Below are positions 1 through 8,269 of a DNA stretch of 21,681 nt, piece after piece (within the stretch, counting starts at the first letter, position 1; the number at the start of each line of letters is the position of its first letter). Made by a program: the position numbers and the translations under genes. The stretch is from a virus. The stretch spans positions 1 to 21,681 of the IMG/VR virus record IMGVR_UViG_3300020051_000106, one strand, 5' to 3'. Under the pieces are notes generated by a model. It was not told where the DNA came from. It saw nothing but the letters and a program-made list of their open reading frames with translations, and made no database searches.

Positions 1-2
1 AT

Positions 3-1268
3 GTTGGTTTAGATAACGTAACAAATGAGAGTAAAACAACAATGTTTACTTCTCCAACATTCACTGGAACTATATCTAACTCAGGTGGTGCAGTAGTAAC
101 TGATGAAATAACAATTACATCTGGTGGTCAAGTTCGTGGTTCATTAACTGGTGATGCAGATGGACTTTACTTAACTGCTCCAAGTGGAAAAGGTATTGGA
201 ATCCTTACTGACGGTGCTAATGATGGTATGATAGTTCAATCAGATGGTAGTACTGTAATATATGGTTCACTTGCATTAGAAAATATACCTGCAAACGCGA
301 GTTCTTCTTTTGCTGTCGTAGTTGGTGCTTCAAACACATTGAATTACAGACAACTTGGTTCGAATGCATTTAATTCAACTGCTTATGCTACTGCTGCTTC
401 GGTATCTAATGTAGATAACACTTCGGATGCTGACAAACCAGTATCAACTGCACAACAAACTGCGTTGAACTTGAAAGTTAATACAACATCTGCACAAGCT
501 TTATCATCTGCTGCTAACGCACTAACTCTTGTAGGTAATACACTTACATTATCAAGAGGTGATAGTACAACTGATACTGTTGATTTATCTGCTTATTTAG
601 ATGAAGATGCAAGAGCTATTTCAAGTGGTACACTTAATGGTGCTACTGGTATTGTTACATTCACGAGAGATGATGCTAGTACCTTTACATTGGATTTATC
701 AGATTTATTAGATGATACCAACCTAGTAACTTCAGTTGCTGGTAAATCAGGTGTAGTAACTCTTGTTAAGGGTGATGTTGGACTTGGAAATGTTGATAAT
801 ACATCAGATGCTGCTAAACCAGTATCAACTGCTACTCAAACTGCATTAGACTTGAAGTATGATGCTTCTAACCCTGCTGGATATACAACTTATACATCTA
901 ACCAAGCAACTAACACTACATCGAATGTAACGTTCGCTAGTGTATCTGCTACGGGCGATGTTGTTGCATACTCATCTTCGGATAGAAGATTGAAGGATAA
1001 CATCGTAAACATCGAAAACCCAATTGAAAAAGTTCAGAAATTGAACGGTGTAACATGGGATTGGAATGATAACGCTGATGAACTTCAGAAATCTATTGCA
1101 AATGTAGGGGTTATTGCTCAAGAAGTTGAAGAAGTTCTTCCACAATTAGTGAAAGATAGAGAGAACGGATATAAAGGTGTAGATTACGCTAAGTTAACTG
1201 GTCTTTTAATCGAAGCTGTTAAGGAACAACAGAAACAAATCGATGAGTTGAAATCTCGATTAGGATAA
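3..1268 (+). CDS. Tail fibre protein with C-terminal S74 intramolecular chaperone (5' partial)
   Basis: The reading frame is open from base 3, well before the first ATG at 42. The codons before that ATG already read as fibre repeat (GLDNVTNESKTT), so the true start lies upstream of the window. The motif recurs as NVDNTSDADKPVSTA near 405-455 and NVDNTSDAAKPVSTA near 790-835, typical of trimeric phage fibre shafts. The last ~97 codons (from about 972) form a Peptidase_S74 domain: SSSDRRLKDNI, then GVIAQEVEEVLPQLV, then a helical end LIEAVKEQQKQIDELKSRLG. In this family the domain helps the fibre trimerise and then cuts itself off just before the conserved Ser (here around base 978, followed by D-R-R-L-K). 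The product is probably a host-recognition fibre at the virion surface. Which T4 fibre it corresponds to cannot be told from this fragment. Confidence 0.9.
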   Translation, partial: VGLDNVTNESKTTMFTSPTFTGTISNSGGAVVTDEITITSGGQVRGSLTGDADGLYLTAPSGKGIGILTDGANDGMIVQSDGSTVIYGSLALENIPANASSSFAVVVGASNTLNYRQLGSNAFNSTAYATAASVSNVDNTSDADKPVSTAQQTALNLKVNTTSAQALSSAANALTLVGNTLTLSRGDSTTDTVDLSAYLDEDARAISSGTLNGATGIVTFTRDDASTFTLDLSDLLDDTNLVTSVAGKSGVVTLVKGDVGLGNVDNTSDAAKPVSTATQTALDLKYDASNPAGYTTYTSNQATNTTSNVTFASVSATGDVVAYSSSDRRLKDNIVNIENPIEKVQKLNGVTWDWNDNADELQKSIANVGVIAQEVEEVLPQLVKDRENGYKGVDYAKLTGLLIEAVKEQQKQIDELKSRLG

Positions 1269-1280
1269 GAAATAAATAAG

Positions 1281-1325
1281 AACCACCCACCTTCCTTATA
1301 TAAGAGAGGTGGGTTCGGTTTTTTC
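1281..1325 (+). terminator. Rho-independent terminator after the S74 fibre gene
   Basis: The arms CCCACCT (1286-1292) and AGGTGGG (1307-1313) pair perfectly. An outer AACC/GGTT pairing extends the stem across a small internal loop, and six T follow. It starts 12 bases after the fibre stop codon, so it separates this gene from the next group. Confidence 0.85.
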
Positions 1326-1374
1326 TAAATCCTCATATATATAATTAAATAATTGAAAACGGTAAGTCATAAAT

Positions 1375-2469
1375 ATGGCACAAGTAGTAAAGCTAAAGAG
1401 AACCTCTGTACAGGGTAGAATACCCTCTATTTCCAACCTCGAATTAGGAGAGTTGGCAATTAACACCCATGATGGTAGAATATTTTTTGAAAAAGATAAT
1501 GGTATATTATCTATACAAGAAATTCTAACCACAAATTCACAAAATTCAGGTTCATTTAACTTAACTGGTGCTATTTCGGCTTCAAGTTTATCAATTAGTG
1601 GAGATACTACCATTGGTGGTAATCTTACATTAGGTGGAAACATTACAATAGGTGATGCAACTACTGATGTTGTTAATGTTACTGCTGGATTTAGTGGTTC
1701 CCTACTCCCAAACATAAGTTTAGAATCAGATTTAGGTTCTCCTACTGAAAAATGGAAGGATTTATACGTAGGAACTGCCTCGGCAGATTTTTTTGTTGGT
1801 GATGGTAGTGGATTAACAAATTTACAAGTATCATCAAGTATTGTAGAAGCTACAACTGTAACTTCTTCCTTTGATAATGAATCAACTATTTCAATAATAC
1901 ATAGTTTTGATTCTAAAAATATTATAGTATCGGTATATGATACCGATTACTCACAAATTATTCCACAAAGTGTAACTCTTACAGATAATGATACCGTAGA
2001 TATTGTATTATCAAATACTGGCTCAGGTCATGTAGTAGTTGCAAATGGTGGACATATAGTACGAGGTCTTTATGTAGACGAAGTTGCAAAAGTAAGTGAT
2101 ACTTTTACTAATCAAACTTCTTATACAATTAATCACTCATTTGGTACCAAGGATGTAATTGTCACGACATATAACACAAGTGATGAACAAATTTTACCAC
2201 AATTAGTATCCACACCAACAACTTCTTCAGTTGAAATAGGATTTGAAAATCCAACAAGTGGTCGAGTTGTTGTAGTAAAAGGAGGTCACTTAGTATCTGG
2301 TTCAATTCCTTTTGAAAATATATCAAATAAACCTGACTTAATTAGTGGAAGTGTAACTGGTTCTAATATAGTAGGCTCAGATACAGTTACTTCAATCGAA
2401 ACTATGACATCTGCTTCTTATGCATTAATTACACCTGTGAGTGGAACTCTTTATATAATTACAGATTAA
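1375..2469 (+). CDS. Tail fibre/adaptor protein with duplicated beta domain
   Basis: This is a 364-residue structural protein. Residues 5-40 (KLKRTSVQGRIPSISNLELG, then ELAINTHDGRIFF) match the N-terminal pattern common at the start of phage fibre and tropism proteins, where it likely anchors the protein to the tail. Residues 60-150 are Gly/Ser/Thr-rich with NLTLGGNITIG, a beta-helical shaft style, and include SDLGSPTEKWKDLYVG, often seen in virion surface proteins. Residues about 163-230 and 242-309 are two copies of one beta-rich unit, each with HSF..K(N/D)(I/V)IV, an ILPQ-like stretch, SG.VVV and GGH. The next gene starts two bases after the stop. No strong Shine-Dalgarno is seen. The exact fibre role is inferred from composition and neighbours. 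Confidence 0.75.
   Translation: MAQVVKLKRTSVQGRIPSISNLELGELAINTHDGRIFFEKDNGILSIQEILTTNSQNSGSFNLTGAISASSLSISGDTTIGGNLTLGGNITIGDATTDVVNVTAGFSGSLLPNISLESDLGSPTEKWKDLYVGTASADFFVGDGSGLTNLQVSSSIVEATTVTSSFDNESTISIIHSFDSKNIIVSVYDTDYSQIIPQSVTLTDNDTVDIVLSNTGSGHVVVANGGHIVRGLYVDEVAKVSDTFTNQTSYTINHSFGTKDVIVTTYNTSDEQILPQLVSTPTTSSVEIGFENPTSGRVVVVKGGHLVSGSIPFENISNKPDLISGSVTGSNIVGSDTVTSIETMTSASYALITPVSGTLYIITD
1861..2064 (+). repeat. Coding repeat, copy 1 (about 68-residue beta unit)
   Basis: This codes for about residues 163-230 of the fibre/adaptor protein. It aligns with the unit at 2098-2301: HSFDSKNIIVSVYDTDY with HSFGTKDVIVTTYNTSD, QIIPQSV with QILPQLV, and SGHVVVANGGH with SGRVVVVKGGH. The resemblance is at protein level; DNA identity is modest, so the duplication is old. 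Confidence 0.75.
2098..2301 (+). repeat. Coding repeat, copy 2 (about 68-residue beta unit)
   Basis: This is the second copy of the beta unit described at 1861-2064, residues about 242-309 of the same protein. Spacing between copies is about 79 residues. Confidence 0.75.
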
Positions 2470-2470
2470 G

Positions 2471-3187
2471 ATGAACTTATCAAATGCAACAGAGTTATAT
2501 ATAAACAATAAGGATGTAAATGAAGTTAGATTAAATAACAATTTAATTTGGTCTAAGTACTTCCAACCAAACACTAATGGATTGGTAATGTTTATAGATG
2601 GTGCTAACCCTGACTCATATTCAGGAAGTGGAAACACTTGGTATGATATATCTGGTAATAACCATAATATTTCACTAGGTTCTACTGTTTCTTATACTTC
2701 TGATTTTGGTGGAGTTTTAACTTTTCCTGAAAATTCAAATGGATACGGTAGAAATACTACTATGAATCTATCAACATCTAATTATACAGTTATAACTTAT
2801 GTAAGAAAGTTATCTAACTCCAATAATGGGCGTACAGTTACTGCTTACCAAAATAACTGGTTAATCGGACACCATGATGATACTTATGGGGATTACTATG
2901 CAGAAGGATGGATATACAGTCCTTCAAGTCCAAAATCTGATACAACTTGGAGAATGTTTGCAGGTACTGGTCATATATCTAATGATGTTTATCAACTATA
3001 TATTAATGATTCACTAATTGTTCAAAACAACTTAGGAAGTCAAGGACCACGTGGATGGAATTTTAACAATCAGTATGACCAATATTCAAACTGTCAAATC
3101 GCAAATCTTATAGTATATAATAGAGTACTATCAGCATCAGAAATTCAAGATGTATATAATAACACTAAAGGACGATTTGGACTGTAA
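2471..3187 (+). CDS. LamG/concanavalin A-like lectin domain tail protein
   Basis: The protein has 238 residues. Residues about 1-32 form a short N-terminal module ending EVRLNNNLIWSKYF, a pattern (V.LNGNLIW) often found at the start of phage receptor-binding proteins. Residues about 38-238 look like a laminin-G/concanavalin A-like jelly roll: NGLVMFIDGANPDSYSGSGN, TWYDISGNNHNISL, a central beta-rich region, VYQLYINDSLIVQ, then the characteristic end ANLIVYNRVLSASEIQDVYN. Such domains commonly bind carbohydrates. Beside other fibre genes it likely contributes to recognition of cell-surface glycans. The start is one base after the previous stop, suggesting translational coupling. Lectin activity and ligand are inferred. 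Confidence 0.8.
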   Translation: MNLSNATELYINNKDVNEVRLNNNLIWSKYFQPNTNGLVMFIDGANPDSYSGSGNTWYDISGNNHNISLGSTVSYTSDFGGVLTFPENSNGYGRNTTMNLSTSNYTVITYVRKLSNSNNGRTVTAYQNNWLIGHHDDTYGDYYAEGWIYSPSSPKSDTTWRMFAGTGHISNDVYQLYINDSLIVQNNLGSQGPRGWNFNNQYDQYSNCQIANLIVYNRVLSASEIQDVYNNTKGRFGL

Positions 3188-3197
3188 ATAATATAAT

Positions 3198-4193
3198 ATG
3201 TACGATGTTTACTACACTACTGGCGGAGGACCTTGGGTAAATGCAGGAACGGATACTTGGGTTAATTTATGGTTAGAGTTAATTGCACCTAAATTAGAAG
3301 TAAAACCAGTTCTTCTTATTCATAGAAACAAACCAAAAGGTCATGAAGATTTTCAATTTCCAATTGAAGCTCACTGGCATGGTGATGATATTCGTAAATT
3401 TGAAAAAATAGTTAATGATTGTAGAAGAATTCATATTTTACATGGTCATTATACTCCAATGGGGGTAATAGAAAACAACAAACACAAGATTTATTCAAAC
3501 GTACTACATAATTCAGTAGACCATATTTTAAAATCACAAGTTGGTACTGATGCTTCATTAGGTTGGCATCCTTATCTAAGTTCAGAATGGGAACAACGAG
3601 TTAATGAGTGGGCCAAAGAATCAATATGGGTAGGATTATACGATATTATTATTCCTAACAGAAAAATACCCAACTTTTACGAATTTAAATACAACGAACC
3701 TTTATCAGAATCTACTAATTTAGGATTCGCCGCAAGATGTGAAGGTAGAAAGAATCCTCATTACTTAGATGGATTGAAATCTTTTATTTTTACAAATTCT
3801 ATTGAATTTAACTTAGTTTGGAAAAATGGCGCAAAGGTAGATGTTGGTAAATCAAAGATATATCACTATGATTCATCATTTAAAGATATATTTTACAATA
3901 TGGATTGGGGAATCTCCCATTCATCGTTTACATCAGAACCATTTGGTTATGGAATCTTTGAAGCAGTGGATAGGGGTAAATTACCCATTCTAAATGGAAA
4001 TTGGTGTAAAGAGTTAGAATATCCATACCGTGCTTCATCTAAAACAGAATTTCATCATATTTATAGTAAGTTATTAGAAACCCCCTTTGAAGAAAAGAAA
4101 AAATGGTTTAATGTTATTAAATCGTTTATGATTGAAAACTTTTCAGATAAAGATAAGTGGATGAAGGACTTACTCAATATTTATAATATATAG
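3198..4193 (+). CDS. GT4-like glycosyltransferase in the fibre cluster
   Basis: This 331-residue protein looks like a GT-B fold glycosyltransferase. An N-terminal TGGGPWVNAGTDTWVN region resembles the glycine-rich loop that opens many GT4 enzymes. LGFAARCEGRKNP (about 175-187) resembles the start of the nucleotide-sugar binding half. SEPFGYGIFEAVDRGKLPIL (about 246-265) carries the E-x7-E motif, Glu247 and Glu255, that binds the sugar-nucleotide donor in GT4 enzymes. There is no signal peptide or membrane segment, so it should act in the cytoplasm. It lies 10 bases after the lectin-like gene and 12 before the Hint protein, in one apparent transcript with the fibre genes. Donor and acceptor are unknown; tail fibre glycosylation is a guess from position. 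Confidence 0.75.
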   Translation: MYDVYYTTGGGPWVNAGTDTWVNLWLELIAPKLEVKPVLLIHRNKPKGHEDFQFPIEAHWHGDDIRKFEKIVNDCRRIHILHGHYTPMGVIENNKHKIYSNVLHNSVDHILKSQVGTDASLGWHPYLSSEWEQRVNEWAKESIWVGLYDIIIPNRKIPNFYEFKYNEPLSESTNLGFAARCEGRKNPHYLDGLKSFIFTNSIEFNLVWKNGAKVDVGKSKIYHYDSSFKDIFYNMDWGISHSSFTSEPFGYGIFEAVDRGKLPILNGNWCKELEYPYRASSKTEFHHIYSKLLETPFEEKKKWFNVIKSFMIENFSDKDKWMKDLLNIYNI

Positions 4194-4205
4194 GGAAATA
4201 TAATT

Positions 4206-5477
4206 ATGGCTATAACAGCAGGAGAAACATTAAGTTTAAACAATTTAGGTTCAGCAACAGGAGTTGCAGCAGGACCACGTTCATTATCAGCAGCAAAGGG
4301 TAATACTACTGGACCAATCGCGATGTCATCATTTGGTATCGATTCCGTTGGTACATTAAATGGATATACTTATGCAGTAGAAGATACTCAAGAAACTTAC
4401 AGACTGAGTTTTATAGGAAGTGGTTCAAATTTTACTTCAAGAATTGCATCAAGAGGTGAAAACTTTACTTGGTCTGTTGCATCTGGTACTACTATTAGTT
4501 TAACCTCTAATAATGGTGAAACTGCAGTATTTACGGTATCAAACAGACCAAATACAACAGGTACATTACAGCCAGTTTCTTTAAATACTCTTAGAGTTAA
4601 ATTTGCTGATGGGTTTAATGACCATGCAACAAATTATAACACCAATAGAGATAAACCAGTTTATTCGGTAGATTCTTATGATGGTAACTCAACTGCATTA
4701 TGTTTAACTGCCGATACTCCCGTAACTCTTGCTGATGGGTCTACTCTTGAGATTGGTGATTTAGAAGAAGGAATGAAATTAAAGGGTTATTCTATTGATG
4801 GTCTACTACCTTCAAGTGAAATGAACTTTTTAGATTGGAATTCGGATTCTCTTAATGTATCTGAAAAAGAAGTAACAATTCAGAATATAGTTTTTTCATT
4901 TTCAGAAAAAATATATAATATAAATGATGGTACCTTAAAATGTACTGCAGAACACCCATTCTTAGTTAAAACTTTAAATGGTGAGTATAAATTTATTGTA
5001 GCTCATTTGTTGAGAGAAGGTGATTCATTAATTAAATCAACCGAGGATGGTGTAATTGAAGAAATCATAACTTCTATTGATATTGAGATGGAAGCTTCAG
5101 AAATTGTAACTATTGATGTTGAAGATGTTGATACATATTTGGCAAATGGATATATTACTCACAACAAAGGTGGAGATACTCATACTGATTTAGCAGCACC
5201 AGGTGCACCAACAACATTAGCATATTCTCACCCATCTTTATCATGGAGTGGTGGTTCATCAAGTGGTACAACTGGTATAACTGCATATGATGTACAAATC
5301 GATAACAATTCAGATTTCTCATCACCTCTTATTAATGAAACTAATTGGAATGATTCATCAATACAATTGGCAGGTGGTGTTGTTGCTGCAGGAACTTATT
5401 ACGCTAGAGTTAGAAATATTGACCACGGATTAAAATCTACATGGAAAGTATCAACTGCATTTAGTGTAGTAGTTTAA
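4206..5477 (+). CDS. Fibre-like structural protein with intein-like Hint (BIL) domain and FnIII-like end
   Basis: The 423-residue protein has three parts. Residues 1-165 are a beta-rich N part (MAITAGETLSLNNLGSATG). Residues 166-320 form a complete mini-Hint domain: Cys166 opens block A (CLTADTPVTLADGS), block B is TAEH with Thr247 and His250, and the domain ends in VDTYLANGYITHN with His319-Asn320. No homing endonuclease is inserted, and at 155 residues it has minimal-intein size. Residues 328-423 resemble a fibronectin type III domain (APGAPTTLAYSHPSLSWSG, then GTYYARVRNIDHGLKS). The residue after Asn320 is Lys, not Cys, Ser or Thr, so normal intein splicing is not expected. This fits A-type bacterial intein-like domains, which cleave or splice by other routes. 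Its role on the virion is unknown. Confidence 0.85.
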   Translation: MAITAGETLSLNNLGSATGVAAGPRSLSAAKGNTTGPIAMSSFGIDSVGTLNGYTYAVEDTQETYRLSFIGSGSNFTSRIASRGENFTWSVASGTTISLTSNNGETAVFTVSNRPNTTGTLQPVSLNTLRVKFADGFNDHATNYNTNRDKPVYSVDSYDGNSTALCLTADTPVTLADGSTLEIGDLEEGMKLKGYSIDGLLPSSEMNFLDWNSDSLNVSEKEVTIQNIVFSFSEKIYNINDGTLKCTAEHPFLVKTLNGEYKFIVAHLLREGDSLIKSTEDGVIEEIITSIDIEMEASEIVTIDVEDVDTYLANGYITHNKGGDTHTDLAAPGAPTTLAYSHPSLSWSGGSSSGTTGITAYDVQIDNNSDFSSPLINETNWNDSSIQLAGGVVAAGTYYARVRNIDHGLKSTWKVSTAFSVVV

Positions 5478-5507
5478 AAATAATTTTTACGTTTGGAGTA
5501 ATTCTAT

Positions 5508-5517
5508 ATATTTATAT
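5508..5517 (+). promoter_or_regulatory. Putative late promoter motif TATATTTATA
   Basis: TATATTTATA lies 40 bases before the 94-aa protein start, within an AT-only stretch. The same 10-mer, or near copies, precede several other structural genes here. No TTTG box lies about 20 bases upstream, unlike the host-type promoters near 19.5 and 19.9 kb. Promoter function is inferred. Confidence 0.5.
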
Positions 5518-5557
5518 ATATTAACATAACAAATACAAATAATTAAATTTTACAAAA

Positions 5558-5842
5558 ATGGCGGAAGCAATTAAGTTTACAGAAGAAGAAGTAAATTCAA
5601 TCAATGGTTTAAGACAAGAAGTTGCAAATGTGTTCACTCAATTAGGACAAGTTGCAATTGAAAAGAAACGAAGAATTTCAGAGATTGAAGGTGTTGAAAC
5701 ACAATTACTTCAAAAACATTCAGAATTGGTAACTCAAGAACAAGAATTGTTCAAGGGATTGAATGAAAAGTATGGAGATGGTAACTTTGACCCTGCAACG
5801 GGTGAATTTACACCTACTCCTAAAGAAGATACTGAAGAGTAA
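5558..5842 (+). CDS. Small coiled-coil phage protein upstream of the sheath gene
   Basis: The 94-residue, acidic protein is not assigned to a named family with certainty. Residues about 5-70 are strongly helical with heptad-like spacing (ITxLRQEVANVFTQLGQVAIE style pattern, then ISEIEGVETQLLQKHSELVT), suggesting a coiled coil. The end NEKYGDGNFDPATGEFTPT resembles the C-terminus of small proteins frequent in marine T4-like phages. It sits between the fibre group and the sheath gene, so a role in tail assembly or structure is possible but unproven. Its own putative promoter motif is at 5508-5517. Confidence 0.7.
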   Translation: MAEAIKFTEEEVNSINGLRQEVANVFTQLGQVAIEKKRRISEIEGVETQLLQKHSELVTQEQELFKGLNEKYGDGNFDPATGEFTPTPKEDTEE

Positions 5843-5865
5843 TTTTATTCTTGAGTAAACAACAT

Positions 5866-5875
5866 TATACTTATA
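5866..5875 (+). promoter_or_regulatory. Putative late promoter motif, variant TATACTTATA
   Basis: This is a one-mismatch version of the TATATTTATA motif, 44 bases before the sheath start. It fits the pattern of one motif per structural transcript. Confidence 0.4.
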
Positions 5876-5919
5876 TAAAGAGTATTATTATACAAAACAA
5901 TAACAAGGAGTAATAAAAC

Positions 5920-8217
5920 ATGGCAGAAAAGATTGTATCACCTGGTGTATTTACAAGAGAGAATGACCTTTCTTTCTTATCACAAGGGATTGGAGAAATC
6001 GGAGCAGCAATAATTGGACCATTCCATAAAGGACCTGCATTCGTACCAACCGTAGTAAATACCCAATCAGAATTTGAATCAATATTCGGTACACCGAATG
6101 GGGATTTTTACACGGGATATACCGTACAAAATTATTTAAGAGAAGCTGGAACTGTAACTATCGTTCGTGTTGGGCACGTTGGTGGTTATTCTCACGTTAC
6201 ACCTCTTGCTATTAAAGTAAGTGGTTCAAGTGGAATTCAAGTTGTAGGAACTCTTAATGTAACTCACAATGGAGATGAATCTGTTGGTTTACCTGATACT
6301 GTATTGAATTCACAACCATCCGCATCTGCATTCTCGATTAGTGGTTCTGAGTTATCAGAAGTATCTGCATCTATCTTACCTTCAGCTGGTAATGATTTAT
6401 CAGATGTATTTGGTGAGAACGCAAGAGGTTCTAAGGAAGCATATGTTTACAACTATTACGAATCAGCAGCAACTAATCAATCAGATGAGTTAACTGCAGG
6501 TGGAAAAGTAATTGTTGAAGAAATGCCAACTCAAGATTTCGCACAAGATATTTCTCACGCATCTACTCCTTGGATTAAATCACAATTGATTTCTGGTGAG
6601 AGACATGACTTGTTTAGATTACATACTCTTGGTGATGGTTCAAACTATAACAAAGAATATAAAGTATCTATCTTTAACGTAAAAGCAGCTGGAGAAACTA
6701 ACTCTACTGATTACGCTACTTTCTCAATGATGATTAGAGGATACTCTGATACTGATAAGAGAAAATCTGTATTAGAAATTTATAACAACTTAACACTTGA
6801 CCCTGCATCTCCAAATTATATCAACAAGATTATTGGTGATATTAACATTACTATTGATGCAAATGGAAAACAAACATTCACAGGTGATTACTCAAACCGT
6901 TCTAAATTCGTAAGAGTTGAAACTAAAGATGAAGGTTCATTCCCAATCATCGCAGGACCTTTCGGACATGGTGCTTATACTAATACAGTAAAAGTAACTA
7001 CTGAAACTGAAGTACCTGCAGTAGTATTCACTACTAAATCATCTGATAATACATCATCTAATGGTGTATCATTTAGTGGTATTGATTTAGAAACATCAGT
7101 TGTTAAGATTGATAACTCACATTACTTGAAACCATTACCATCTGATGCTGGTGTTGGTGCAAACGTAGATTTCGCATTTGATACTACTTTATCTTTTGAA
7201 TTGACTGGTTCGGATTCTGCAGATGTAAACAAAAGACAATTTACAGTAGGATTCCAAGGTGGATTCGATGGTATATCTCCAACAATCAAAGCAGCTAAAG
7301 CTGGTGATTCTGATTGGGGTGCTGGAAACTCACAAGGATTTGATTTGGCTACTTCAACAGCAAGTGGTTCAGTTGCTTATGTAAAAGCAATTGCATCTGT
7401 ATCTAACCCTGATGATTTTGATATCAACTTAGTATCTGTACCAGGTGTTGTAAGAAGATTACACTCTTATGTATTTGATAAAGTAACTGATATGGTAGAA
7501 GCTAGAGAAGATGCATTCTTCATTGGTGATGTAACTGATTATAACGATTCAATTGATTTGGCAGTAGAACAAGGACAAGCAGTTGATTCTAACTATGTTG
7601 GTACATACTACCCATGGGTTAAGACAATCGATTCAAGAACAAACAAACTTACAACTGTCCCACCATCAGTATTGATGCCAGGAATATACGCTTCTAACGA
7701 TGCAGTTGCAGCTGAATGGTTCGCACCAGCAGGTTTAAACAGAGGTGGAGTTGTAGGAGCAGTTAGTGTATTGAACAGATTAACACATGCTGAAAGAGAT
7801 ACATTATATGAAGGAAAAATCAACCCAATCGCTCAGTTCCCTGGAGAAGGTATCGTAGCATTTGGACAGAAAACACTTCAAGACCGTTCATCGGCACTTG
7901 ATAGAATCAACGTAAGAAGATTATTAATCAAAGTGAAGAAATACATTGCATCTACTTCAAGATACCTTGTATTCGAACAAAACACTTCTCAGACAAGAGG
8001 TAAATTCTTGAATACTGTTAATCCTTATTTAGAAGGAATCCAACAAAGACAAGGTTTATACTCATTTAGAGTAGTAATGGATGAATCTAACAACACACCA
8101 GATGTAATCGATAGAAACATCTTGGCAGGGGCTATTTACTTACAACCTACTAAGACGGCTGAATTCATTGTAATTGATTTCAACATTCTACCGACTGGGG
8201 CTAGTTTCACCGCATAA
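5920..8217 (+). CDS. Contractile tail sheath protein (T4 gp18-like)
   Basis: This 765-residue protein forms the contractile sheath around the tail tube. The N-terminus (SPGVFTRENDLSFLSQGIGE, then IGAAIIGPFHKGPAFVP) is the usual start of T4-type sheath proteins. Residues about 640-765 form the conserved C-terminal sheath domain: INPIAQFPGEGIVAFGQKTL, then INVRRLLIKVKKYIASTSRY, then FNILPTGASF near the end. It is somewhat longer than T4 gp18 (659 residues); the extra length falls in the middle, beta-rich, Ser/Thr-rich surface domains about 70-450. AGGAG eight to twelve bases before the ATG is a good Shine-Dalgarno. The tube gene follows, as in T4. Confidence 0.95.
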   Translation: MAEKIVSPGVFTRENDLSFLSQGIGEIGAAIIGPFHKGPAFVPTVVNTQSEFESIFGTPNGDFYTGYTVQNYLREAGTVTIVRVGHVGGYSHVTPLAIKVSGSSGIQVVGTLNVTHNGDESVGLPDTVLNSQPSASAFSISGSELSEVSASILPSAGNDLSDVFGENARGSKEAYVYNYYESAATNQSDELTAGGKVIVEEMPTQDFAQDISHASTPWIKSQLISGERHDLFRLHTLGDGSNYNKEYKVSIFNVKAAGETNSTDYATFSMMIRGYSDTDKRKSVLEIYNNLTLDPASPNYINKIIGDINITIDANGKQTFTGDYSNRSKFVRVETKDEGSFPIIAGPFGHGAYTNTVKVTTETEVPAVVFTTKSSDNTSSNGVSFSGIDLETSVVKIDNSHYLKPLPSDAGVGANVDFAFDTTLSFELTGSDSADVNKRQFTVGFQGGFDGISPTIKAAKAGDSDWGAGNSQGFDLATSTASGSVAYVKAIASVSNPDDFDINLVSVPGVVRRLHSYVFDKVTDMVEAREDAFFIGDVTDYNDSIDLAVEQGQAVDSNYVGTYYPWVKTIDSRTNKLTTVPPSVLMPGIYASNDAVAAEWFAPAGLNRGGVVGAVSVLNRLTHAERDTLYEGKINPIAQFPGEGIVAFGQKTLQDRSSALDRINVRRLLIKVKKYIASTSRYLVFEQNTSQTRGKFLNTVNPYLEGIQQRQGLYSFRVVMDESNNTPDVIDRNILAGAIYLQPTKTAEFIVIDFNILPTGASFTA

Positions 8218-8236
8218 TTAGAAAAATAATAAAAAC

Positions 8237-8246
8237 TATATTTATT
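8237..8246 (+). promoter_or_regulatory. Putative late promoter motif TATATTTATT
   Basis: This nine-of-ten match to TATATTTATA lies 23 bases before the tube protein start and is followed by the Shine-Dalgarno AGGAGA at 8255-8260. It would let the tube be made at higher copy than the sheath transcript alone gives. Confidence 0.5.
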
Positions 8247-8269
8247 AGTATAATAGGAGAATAAACAAA

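Noticed and set aside
1296-1715. 139-codon minus-strand ORF
   Set aside because: It covers the terminator and the start of the fibre/adaptor gene on the opposite strand; composition is not protein-like and all neighbours are on the + strand.
1375-2469. Variable region of a diversity-generating retroelement
   Set aside because: There are similar repeat units in a fibre gene, but no reverse transcriptase or template repeat is in the window, and the units differ at all base types, not mainly at adenines.
4176-4190. Late promoter-like AATATTTATAATA before the Hint gene
   Set aside because: It lies inside the end of the glycosyltransferase gene, in very AT-rich codons, and differs from the motif at the first base. 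The genes there look co-transcribed, so support is too weak.
4701-5165. A fully splicing intein
   Set aside because: The residue after the terminal Asn is Lys, not Cys, Ser or Thr, and the flanking parts are not a known split enzyme, so an intein-like BIL domain fits better.
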